NCBI GenBank assembly: GCA_964360145.1
Contig: CAYHWW010000072.1
Location: forward strand, 1-15,684
Length of the DNA stretch: 15,684 nt
Source of the DNA: CAYHWW01 sp964360145
GTDB taxonomy: Bacteria > Bdellovibrionota > UBA1018 > CAYHWW01
Reading direction: 5' to 3'
This document shows positions 1 to 5,555 of the stretch, one piece after another (position 1 is the first letter of the stretch; the number at the start of each line of letters is the position of its first letter). The translations under genes were made by a program, and so were the position numbers. Under the pieces are notes generated by a model that saw only the letters and a list, made by a program, of their open reading frames with translations, was not told where the DNA came from and made no database searches.

Positions 1-157
1 CAGTTGAGGCGAAGACGTTGACAGCCACTCGGCTATCGGAGCATCCGATGTAAAGTGCATCTGGCGACTGCCCCAGGGCAAGACGAGCAAAAGTCTCCCG
101 ATAGCCGGGCAACTTGTCACATCTAAATTTTACGATTCCTTGAAGAAGTTTTTTCAT
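1..157 (-). CDS. Beta-class carbonic anhydrase, N-terminal part (runs off window)
   Basis: Reading the minus strand from ATG at 157 gives 52 codons that stay open to the window edge. The protein begins MKKLLQGIVKFR and reaches GQSPDALYIGCSDSRV at residues 29-44. The CSDSR motif (C39, D41, R43) is the first zinc-ligand and catalytic dyad motif of beta-carbonic anhydrases, and the LxxGIxKF start and PDALxIGCSDSR are family hallmarks. The enzyme interconverts CO2 and bicarbonate in the cytoplasm. The C-terminal two thirds, with the HxxC zinc ligands, lie outside. There is no Shine-Dalgarno sequence: the ATG is only 7 nt after the CCA of tRNA-Arg, and no alternative start is seen in frame. Translation probably depends on a transcript from fabH through the tRNA, or on a nearly leaderless mRNA left after tRNA 3' processing (inference). 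Family identity is secure; the subfamily is not determined. Confidence 0.88.
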   Translation of the reverse strand, partial: MKKLLQGIVKFRCDKLPGYRETFARLALGQSPDALYIGCSDSRVAVNVFAST

Positions 158-164
158 AAAAGAA

Positions 165-239
165 TGGTGGTCCCACCAAGAATCGAACTTGGAACTGAGC
201 TTTAGGAAAGCTCCATTATATCCATTTAACTATGGGACC
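165..239 (-). tRNA. tRNA-Arg, anticodon CCT
   Basis: The reverse complement folds as a full cloverleaf. The acceptor is GGTCCCA paired with TGGGACC. The D-stem is GTTA/TAAT. The anticodon stem is GAGCT/AGCTC with loop TTCCTAA, so the anticodon is CCT (plus-strand 204-206) reading AGG. The T-stem is CCAAG/CTTGG with loop TTCGATT. CCA is encoded (165-167). It starts 3 nt after the fabH stop codon and ends 7 nt before the carbonic anhydrase ATG. No separate promoter or terminator fits in these gaps, so it is probably cut out of a fabH transcript. Confidence 0.95.
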
Positions 240-242
240 TAA

Positions 243-1247
243 TTACCAGCGTAAATAAGCACTACCATAGGCAAAGCCCGCACCCAAAGCACAGAGAAGG
301 ATGGTGTCGCCTTCTTTCAGCCGACCGTCCCGGGCCGCTTCATCGAGGGCGATAGGGATGGAGGCTGAAGAGGTGTTGCCGTATTTCTCAAGGTTGAGCA
401 CGAACTTAGAGAGGGGCAGGCCGCAGTGCTCAGCCACCTGTTCGATGATGCGCATGTTGGCCTGGTGGGCGACGACGTGATCCACATCATGGGTCGTGGC
501 TTCATTGGCTCTCAATGCGTCTTCGCAGGCGGCGGACATGTTGCGGACCGCGTTCGCGTAGACTTGGCGGCCGTTCATGTGCACGTAGTGGAGCCCCTGG
601 GCCACGGTCTCGGCGGTGGCGGGCATGCTGCTGCCGCCAGCAGGCACCCAGAGATGATCCGCGCCGCGGCCATCAGCGTAAATATGTGTGCTCAGCACGC
701 CTCGATCGCCCTGGTCATGGACAGGAGCGCCCGCACCCAGCACCACGGCCCCCGCGCCGTCGCCAAAGAGCACGCAGGTGTTGCGATCTTGCCAATTGAC
801 GATGCGGGAGAGGACCTCCACGCCGACAACGCAGACCCGCTTGAACTGGCCGGTTTTGATGAAGCTATCAGCAATGGAAAGACCGTAAATGAACCCCGCG
901 CAGGCAGCCGCGATGTCGAAGGCTGGCATGCCGGGCCGACAACCCAGCTTGATTTGCACATGGGCCGCGCAGGAGGGCAGGGGTGAGTCAGGGGTCACCG
1001 TGGCGACGATGAGGCAATCCAGAGTGGCGGCGTCCCAGCCCGCGGCTTCGCAGGCTTTGCGTGCTGCTTCCGCGGCGAGGTCGCTGGCGCACTGGCCTGC
1101 GGCGAGGATGCGGCGCTCTTTGATGCCCGTGCGTTCTGTGATCCACTGGTCGCTGGTATCCACGGTGCGGGCGAGCTCTTGGTTGGTGAGCACGCGGGGG
1201 GGGACAGCATGACCAGTCCCAAAGATTCTCGCCCGAACTAATGCCAT
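243..1247 (-). CDS. fabH: 3-oxoacyl-ACP synthase III (beta-ketoacyl-ACP synthase III)
   Basis: This enzyme condenses an acyl-CoA primer, usually acetyl-CoA, with malonyl-ACP to start type II fatty acid synthesis in the cytoplasm. From ATG at 1247 the protein has 334 residues, the normal FabH length. It opens with the typical FGTGHAVPPRVLTNQEL segment and DTSDQWITERTGIKERR near residues 31-46. The catalytic triad is visible: Cys116 in DIAAACAGF, His261 in VVAHQANMRI and Asn291 in EKYGNTSSASIP. A TTG 15 nt upstream (1262) is open in frame, but the ATG begins where FabH homology begins. The usual partners plsX and rpmF are not next to it; a hemolysin-III gene lies upstream. A promoter-like pair lies at 1278-1306. 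The stop codon is 3 nt before tRNA-Arg, so the two are probably cotranscribed. Confidence 0.95.
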   Translation of the reverse strand: MALVRARIFGTGHAVPPRVLTNQELARTVDTSDQWITERTGIKERRILAAGQCASDLAAEAARKACEAAGWDAATLDCLIVATVTPDSPLPSCAAHVQIKLGCRPGMPAFDIAAACAGFIYGLSIADSFIKTGQFKRVCVVGVEVLSRIVNWQDRNTCVLFGDGAGAVVLGAGAPVHDQGDRGVLSTHIYADGRGADHLWVPAGGSSMPATAETVAQGLHYVHMNGRQVYANAVRNMSAACEDALRANEATTHDVDHVVAHQANMRIIEQVAEHCGLPLSKFVLNLEKYGNTSSASIPIALDEAARDGRLKEGDTILLCALGAGFAYGSAYLRW

Positions 1248-1277
1248 GAAAGAGCACCCCAAGTTGGATAGGGGAGC

Positions 1278-1306
1278 ACCATATCGGGGGCTTTCTACAA
1301 CTTCAA
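1278..1306 (-). promoter_or_regulatory. Candidate sigma70-type promoter for fabH
   Basis: On the minus strand TTGAAG (1301-1306) and TATGGT (1278-1283) are separated by exactly 17 nt. Each hexamer matches consensus at four of six positions. The -10 box lies about 30 nt before the fabH ATG and downstream of the hemolysin-III stop. It would serve fabH, tRNA-Arg and the carbonic anhydrase gene. Confidence 0.35.
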
Positions 1307-1323
1307 GAAGAAGAGCGTGAGGC

Positions 1324-2043
1324 CTAACCCGTGGTGAACACTGAGATCAGGTGATCTTTGACCGCCACGAAATGGCATCCACTGCCAAGGAGAACGAACA
1401 CATGCCAGATCTCATGAAACCCAAAGTATTTCGGGAAGGGGTTCGGCCACTTGAGCGCGTAGACGAGGGCCCCGAGCACATAAGCAAGACAACCCGCCAG
1501 GATCCAGGCGAAGCGCTGCGGAGAAACGGTGCCACTGACCTGAGCAAGCACCAGGGCGCCTAAGCCCCCGGTGACAAGGTAGGCCCCCACTCTGAGCCAT
1601 CTTGAGCGTCGCGCGAGCAGCGCCGTGCTGCAGACCCCAGCCACGGCCAGCACCCAGATGGTGCCTAGCAGCATGAATTTTACGCCCGCCGGGGACGCGG
1701 TGAGACAAAAAGGAGTGATGCACCCGGCGATGAAGAGAAAGATCATGGAATGATCAATGCGTCTCAGAATGCCCGTGATGCGTTGGTTGGCAGTGAGCAA
1801 GTGATAGGACGAGCTTGATAAATAGAGCAGGGCCATGCCTCCGCAGAAGACGGTGGAGGATACGAAGTATTCCCATGTTTTCCCTGGGACGGGAAAAGAC
1901 AGGAGGCTCACCAACCCCAATATCGCGCCGACGAACCCCACGGAATGCAATACTCCGCTGGCCGGGTGTTTCAATCCAAACAGGGGCTTTATGGAATCAT
2001 CACTGTTGCTCACTCGTGTCCTGACTATCGGGGCGAGCATCAT
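1324..2043 (-). CDS. Hemolysin III / PAQR-family integral membrane protein
   Basis: The translation from ATG at 2043 is 239 residues. It has about seven hydrophobic segments and the conserved histidine and aspartate motifs of the hemolysin III (YqfA/PAQR) family: SSSYH (His81), RIDHSMIFLFIAG (Asp97, His98), and the last-helix GFHEIWHVFVLLGSGCHF (His210, His214, His224). In PAQR proteins these residues bind zinc in the inner half of the membrane bundle. The open frame extends to 2181, but the extra N-terminus would overlap the preceding gene and lacks family features, so the 2043 start (or the adjacent ATG at 2040) is preferred; it leaves 34 nt to that gene. The ribosome site is weak. The bacterial function is poorly defined: some members lyse erythrocytes when overexpressed, and others are linked to membrane lipid homeostasis. 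Substrate and role here are unknown. Confidence 0.85.
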   Translation of the reverse strand: MMLAPIVRTRVSNSDDSIKPLFGLKHPASGVLHSVGFVGAILGLVSLLSFPVPGKTWEYFVSSTVFCGGMALLYLSSSSYHLLTANQRITGILRRIDHSMIFLFIAGCITPFCLTASPAGVKFMLLGTIWVLAVAGVCSTALLARRSRWLRVGAYLVTGGLGALVLAQVSGTVSPQRFAWILAGCLAYVLGALVYALKWPNPFPKYFGFHEIWHVFVLLGSGCHFVAVKDHLISVFTTG

Positions 2044-2077
2044 GTCGCAAATGGTTAGTCCTGAAATTACAAAACTC

Positions 2078-3304
2078 TTACAAAGAGCCCGGCATCGAAC
2101 CACAAAGGGCTCTCGCACCGTCGTCAGGCCAGGTGACTCCACTGCTTTCATAAAACGCGTGGTAACGCCGCCAGAGACCACAGCGCTTCGTCTGGGTTCG
2201 GGCGAGGTCAGCCGCCACTAAGGGCAAGTGGGCGGCATAGCGTTCCCGCTGCATGCGATACTCATCTGCTTCGGCACGGGCTGCTGTAGCCTCCACTCGC
2301 GTCAGCTCCGCGACGTTGTGGCTGTAGGCCCTGAGGGCACTGGAGAGCAGGTCAGCATTGGATGCGGTTGCTTCAACGGCATTTTTCACCTGACCTTGAA
2401 AAACTTCCACGAATTGCTCTCTGTAGCCCAGGCCCTTGGCACTGAGAGGGGCGAGGATGAAGCGGCGCAGACCGGGAGCATCCGTGAGCTGACCCTCAGC
2501 ATCAAAGTAGCGCGCCAGAGCAGGCACGAAGCCAGCGCCGGGAGGGAGCTGGCGCATGAGGCGCGCCGCCGCTGCTCCTTCGGCCACATAGGCCTCCCAC
2601 TCGCCGCCGGGGCGCATGAGTTCGGCGTCCACAAAGGCATCAAAACTTTCGTATTCCATGAGCGAGTCCTGCAACCAGCGCTGCCAACGGGCCACGTGAG
2701 TGAGCTCATGCATGAAGGTGGTGAAGGCCTCAAAAAGCGTGATGTCTTGGGGGCGCCCATGCCCATCTGCGACACTGCGCTCAATGCAGATGGTGCCAAG
2801 CCCCATGGCGCTGCGCACTTCCCCCAGGGTGGAGGTACGGGTCTCCACGGTGTGCCCCGCGGGGGCGTTGCGGGCAGCATCAATGACATCTGCTGTCCAG
2901 GGCAGGGGACGTGGCGGCCCACCGAGGGGGGAGAGGGGGTCAATGGCAATGATGCTGCGGCGGATCAGCGGTTCATGGAATTCGCCGGTGCCCTGATCGT
3001 CATTGGGGGGGCAGAGGTGCAGGAGGGGCAACAGGGTTTCCGCGGTGAGACCAACGCTGTCCATGAGGCCGTTCACTTGGGCATCCAGAGCGGGATCCAG
3101 GTGGGCCACATTGAGAAGGCGCATCAGGGCATCCATGCTGAGCTCTTCCCTGGGGGCAAGCCAGGGCTGGGTGAGCCCCACTGAGGCCCGGGAGACAAGG
3201 ATGTGGCTCGTGGTCTCCACGGACTGAGCCTGGGCCTGGGCCACGGCCCAGAGAGCGGAAAGGCCTGCGGAGAGCAATATTATGGCGCGGCGGCCCGAAT
3301 TCAT
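2078..3304 (-). CDS. Secreted protein with HELTH zinc-binding motif, putative metallopeptidase-like
   Basis: This 408-residue protein starts with a Sec-type signal peptide: basic MNSGRR, a hydrophobic core, and probable cleavage after AQAQA near residue 25. Its only recognisable motif is FMHELTHVARW, with HELTH at 199-203, matching the HExxH zinc site of zincin peptidases. Glutamates in EWEAYVAEG (235-242), about 33-39 residues downstream, could supply a third ligand. The C-terminal third is helical and charged and ends with a cysteine-containing tail. I do not recognise a named family. It could be an active periplasmic or outer-membrane peptidase or a substrate-binding relative. The start has a clear AGAGGAG ribosome site 8 nt upstream, inside a small hairpin. 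It lies 34 nt upstream of the hemolysin-III gene on the same strand, so cotranscription is possible. Confidence 0.75.
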   Translation of the reverse strand: MNSGRRAIILLSAGLSALWAVAQAQAQSVETTSHILVSRASVGLTQPWLAPREELSMDALMRLLNVAHLDPALDAQVNGLMDSVGLTAETLLPLLHLCPPNDDQGTGEFHEPLIRRSIIAIDPLSPLGGPPRPLPWTADVIDAARNAPAGHTVETRTSTLGEVRSAMGLGTICIERSVADGHGRPQDITLFEAFTTFMHELTHVARWQRWLQDSLMEYESFDAFVDAELMRPGGEWEAYVAEGAAAARLMRQLPPGAGFVPALARYFDAEGQLTDAPGLRRFILAPLSAKGLGYREQFVEVFQGQVKNAVEATASNADLLSSALRAYSHNVAELTRVEATAARAEADEYRMQRERYAAHLPLVAADLARTQTKRCGLWRRYHAFYESSGVTWPDDGARALCGSMPGSL

Positions 3305-3310
3305 GGGGGA

Positions 3311-3329
3311 GACTCCTCTTCAGGGAGTC
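3311..3329 (-). promoter_or_regulatory. Hairpin overlapping the ribosome-binding site of the HELTH protein gene
   Basis: In the leader RNA, GACTCC and GGAGTC form a perfect 6-bp stem around loop CTGAAGA. The GGAG of the Shine-Dalgarno sequence lies in the 3' arm, 8 nt before the ATG at 3304. Folding would hide part of the ribosome site. Regulation is inference. Confidence 0.35.
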
Positions 3330-3417
3330 AAGAAATGCAAGGGAGACGCCAGAAAGACAATGGCTAAATAGCTGAAATTATTGAATGCACTACGGGGCTC
3401 GCTGTCTAAGATTTTTA

Positions 3418-3819
3418 CTACGAGCCCATTTCCACAAGCTGTGCGCAGTACACCTTAAATTCTTCTTGGGCCTCTTTGCTGTCAAAAGAGAGTTCAAGGC
3501 CCGCACGGAATGCGAAGTTTTCATTGCTGATGATGTGGGTCGTAGTGCCTGCTTCACCGCACCACGCTATCCGTGCTTTCAGATAAAGTGCTTTAGGTAC
3601 GGAAATGACAAGCTCAACCTTGGCGCCGACTTCCACATGGGACTCACAGAAGAGGCCCACGCCGCTGGGGTTGATATCATGGAGGAATACGCGGCAACGG
3701 ACTATTTTATCGGTGTGCTCGACCCGCATTTCGCCGGGCACTCGTTTCATAGCGATGCTAACGCGGTGCTTCTTTCGTTTGCCGTCTTTAGCGTCGTTGC
3801 CCATCCAGTTATTCGCCAT
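3418..3819 (-). CDS. PilZ-domain protein (putative cyclic-di-GMP receptor)
   Basis: The 133-residue protein is essentially one PilZ domain, a beta-barrel that binds the second messenger c-di-GMP. Both binding signatures are present: the RxxxR switch as RKKHR (residues 15-19), and NxSxxG as NPSGVG within DINPSGVGLF (about residues 49-57). The rest alternates beta-strand-like segments and ends with a helical DSKEAQEEFKVYC tail typical of PilZ. No membrane segment or output domain is visible, so it is probably a cytoplasmic adaptor whose partner is unknown. The ATG has a good AAGGA ribosome site 5 nt upstream. It diverges from the methyltransferase gene across a 54-nt gap and is separated from the HELTH protein gene by 113 nt. 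Confidence 0.88.
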   Translation of the reverse strand: MANNWMGNDAKDGKRKKHRVSIAMKRVPGEMRVEHTDKIVRCRVFLHDINPSGVGLFCESHVEVGAKVELVISVPKALYLKARIAWCGEAGTTTHIISNENFAFRAGLELSFDSKEAQEEFKVYCAQLVEMGS

Positions 3820-3873
3820 TAGTGTCCTTGCTACAATTCTGACACATGGAAAAACCTATGTGAAGATGAAGGC

Positions 3874-4644
3874 ATGGAAGAAGGTCCGCTGGACGACACC
3901 CTGGAACAACTTGCCGCCGCTCCAGAATTCATGAGGCGCACCGCGTTACAGTTTTCCGACCATCTGCAGAGCCCTGTTCTGGAGATCGGTGCCGGCACGG
4001 GCAGTCTCACCCGTGAGCTCATGGCGCTGGGGTTGGATGTGGTGGCCACCGAGTATGAGCCTCGGCGTCTCAAGGTGCTGACAGAGCGTCTTGCCTCTGA
4101 GGCCCGCGGTGCCTCAGGGCATGGTCGCTCCGTAACTCAAGTCTTGGATCTCAACACGTTGTCCCATGGGGACCAGGCGCGGTGCACGCAACCCTTTGGA
4201 GCCTTCGGCAGCATCGTTGCCTCCAACGTTATTGAGCACATCAAAGACGATGTGGGGTGTTTGCAGCGCCTGAGGGGGTGGCTCAAGCCCGGTGGCACTC
4301 TTTGCATCGTGGTGCCGGCCTATCCCTGGTTATTCAGCCGGTTCGACGAGGCGTTGGGGCATTACCGACGGTACACGCCGCATACTGCCCGCGTTCTTTT
4401 GCAGTCCGCGGGTTTCACCGTTCGCGACGTGCACAGCTTCAACGCCGTGGGCATCCTGGGCTGGGCCTTGAACTTTCGTTTGCTGGGGCGAACACGCATG
4501 CCCCAGGGACAACTTAAAATATTTAGCTTCCTCACGCCGCTGATTCAGCTGGAGGACCGCCTCAGGCTCCCTTTCGGCCTTTCCGTGGTTGCCGTGGGCG
4601 CGGCGCAGTCGCTTCCACAACAAGGTCCCACAGCGGGGAGCTGA
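3874..4644 (+). CDS. Class I SAM-dependent methyltransferase
   Basis: The 256-residue protein has the Rossmann methyltransferase motifs in order: motif I VLEIGAGTGSLT (35-46) for SAM binding, an acidic residue ending strand 2 (ATEYEP, Glu60), SNVIEHIKDD (117-126) after strand 4, and LKPGGTLCIVVPAYPWLFS (137-155). The segment FDEALGHYRRYTP (158-169) is typical of a UbiG-like group often found beside glycosyltransferases and lipid or polyprenol modification genes. The acceptor substrate cannot be read from the sequence. A GAAGG-like ribosome site precedes the ATG. The gene is convergent with the fatty-acid-hydroxylase gene, and their 3' ends overlap by 83 nt. Proximity to that gene hints at membrane-lipid work, but the opposite strands make this weak. 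Confidence 0.85.
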   Translation: MEEGPLDDTLEQLAAAPEFMRRTALQFSDHLQSPVLEIGAGTGSLTRELMALGLDVVATEYEPRRLKVLTERLASEARGASGHGRSVTQVLDLNTLSHGDQARCTQPFGAFGSIVASNVIEHIKDDVGCLQRLRGWLKPGGTLCIVVPAYPWLFSRFDEALGHYRRYTPHTARVLLQSAGFTVRDVHSFNAVGILGWALNFRLLGRTRMPQGQLKIFSFLTPLIQLEDRLRLPFGLSVVAVGAAQSLPQQGPTAGS

Positions 4645-5204
4645 CGCCAAAGCGGGCGTTGGGCGTCACGAAGTGATGGAGCATGTGGTATTGTTTCAAA
4701 AATTTACCCACCGCCGTGCGGGGTGTGAAGTGGTGCACGTAGTAGTGGATGTAGTCGTAGCAGAGGTACCCCGTGATGAAGCCGCCGAAGAAGGGCGGGA
4801 GGATGGCGTGGCCGAGGACGACACCGAAGAAACGGTAAAAAGCATAGGCGAGGGCGATACCCGCGATGGGGGGCATGACGAGGCGCCGGGCGTCTTCAGG
4901 GTCGTCATGGTGGACGCCGTGGAAGAGGAACACGAGGTACTTGCCCATCTTTGATTTTGCGGGGAAGTGGAAGACGAAGCGGTGGAGNNNNNNNNNNGCT
5001 GGGCCCGATGGCCAACCCCGCGAGCCAGGCTAGGGCCCGTGCGCTGGGGGTGATGCCGGTGGCCCGACTGAGGCACCAGGCCACCACGGGTACGAAAATC
5101 AACGCGGGCACCAGTGGGTGGACGTAGCTCAGTTGCTCCAACACGGGGTTCTTGAAGAGGCGGATGTTCTTGCTGGAGTTGAGGCCTTTGTAGATGGAGA
5201 ACAT
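4562..5204 (-). CDS. Fatty acid hydroxylase superfamily membrane protein, interrupted by assembly gap
   Basis: Two reading frames on the minus strand form one gene split by ten N. The N-terminal part (5204-4998) begins MFSIYKGLNSSKNIRLF and has two hydrophobic helices. The C-terminal part restarts immediately after the gap as LHRFVFHFPAKSKMGKYLVFLFHGVHHDDP. The di-iron histidine clusters are complete: HRFVFH, HGVHH, HYYVHH and YHMLHHF, as in fatty acid 2-hydroxylases and sterol desaturases. Such enzymes use O2 to hydroxylate the fatty-acyl chain of membrane lipids. The frames differ by one in the given sequence, but the Ns fall exactly between codons. A true gap length divisible by three would restore the gene, so this is probably not a real frameshift. 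The last codons overlap the convergent methyltransferase gene. The ribosome site is weak. Confidence 0.85.
4988..4997. other. Assembly gap of ten N
   Basis: Ten consecutive N inside the fatty acid hydroxylase gene, probably a placeholder of arbitrary length. Codon phase on both sides indicates that the missing length is a multiple of three. Confidence 0.97.
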
Positions 5205-5274
5205 GGCTTCAGTTACTACGAAAAACGCTGAATGTGAATGGTGGACCTCCTACTACACTCGTTCGCCTCCGGCT

Positions 5275-5321
5275 CACCAATTAAAAAAGCCCACCACAAG
5301 GGCGGGCTTTTTTAATTGGTG
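5275..5321 (-). terminator. Rho-independent terminator of tRNA-Ala, bidirectional
   Basis: Arms CACCAATTAAAAAAGCCC and GGGCTTTTTTAATTGGTG (18 nt each, perfect) enclose an 11-nt centre. Read on the minus strand, the core is a GC-rich stem GCCCGCC/GGTGGGC (one mismatch) followed by TTTTTT, a classical intrinsic terminator just after the tRNA. It is also A/T-flanked on the other strand, so it could stop transcription both ways. The outer arm includes the encoded CCA of the tRNA. Confidence 0.85.
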
Positions 5322-5392
5322 GACCTGAACGGGATCGAACCGATGACCCCCACAATGCCATTGTGGTGCTCTACCAACTGAGCTACAGGCCC
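5317..5392 (-). tRNA. tRNA-Ala, anticodon GGC
   Basis: The reverse complement folds as a standard tRNA. The acceptor is GGGCCTG/CAGGTCC with one G-U pair, the D-arm is AGCTCAGTTGGTAGAGC, and the anticodon stem CCACA/TGTGG has loop ATGGCAT giving anticodon GGC. The T-loop is GGTTCGATCCC. CCA is encoded at 5317-5319. It is an independent unit, with a promoter at 5414-5442 and a terminator directly downstream. Confidence 0.95.
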
Positions 5393-5413
5393 ACGCACAT
5401 TTCGAATGCAAGA

Positions 5414-5442
5414 GTTTTACTGTCCACATCCGCATGCGTCAA
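5414..5442 (-). promoter_or_regulatory. Promoter of tRNA-Ala
   Basis: On the minus strand TTGACG (5437-5442, five of six consensus bases) and TAAAAC (5414-5419, four of six) are separated by exactly 17 nt. This leaves a leader of about 15-20 nt before the tRNA 5' end at 5392. Confidence 0.6.
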
Positions 5443-5458
5443 GCCCAATGGTGTACTC

Positions 5459-5539
5459 CCCCGAACTTCCGCTAAACGGAAGTATCTGGCGTTGAGAATT
5501 TCTCAGGACGAGCAACTTCCGTTTGGCGGAAGTTCCGGG
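5459..5539. repeat. Nested palindromic REP-like element (ACTTCCG family)
   Basis: Two 25-nt arms (5459-5483 and 5515-5539) are inverted copies of each other with 23 of 25 positions matching. Each arm is itself a hairpin: ACTTCCG-CTAAA-CGGAAGT at 5465-5483 and ACTTCCG-TTTGG-CGGAAGT at 5515-5533. The 31-nt middle contains a small palindrome, TGAGAATTTCTCA (5493-5505). It sits between the stop codon of the 528-residue exported protein gene (5556) and the tRNA-Ala promoter. The layout of two palindromes about 50 nt apart resembles REP/BIME elements. There is no T-tract, so it is not a typical terminator. Only one copy is visible in the window. Confidence 0.75.
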
Positions 5540-5555
5540 AATAGCGGTATCGGAG

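Noticed and set aside
2084..2113. AGAGCCC/GGGCTCT inverted repeat at the end of the HELTH protein gene
   Set aside because: A 7-bp stem with a 16-nt loop and only a scattered T-tract, partly inside coding sequence. Too weak to call a terminator.
2228..3184. Long plus-strand open frame (318 codons) opposite the HELTH protein gene
   Set aside because: It is a GC-rich antisense shadow: the minus frame has a signal peptide, a ribosome site and an HELTH motif, whereas this frame shows no motif.
3820..3873. Promoters in the PilZ-methyltransferase divergent gap (TACAAT at 3831-3836)
   Set aside because: No -35 partner at acceptable spacing could be found on either strand.
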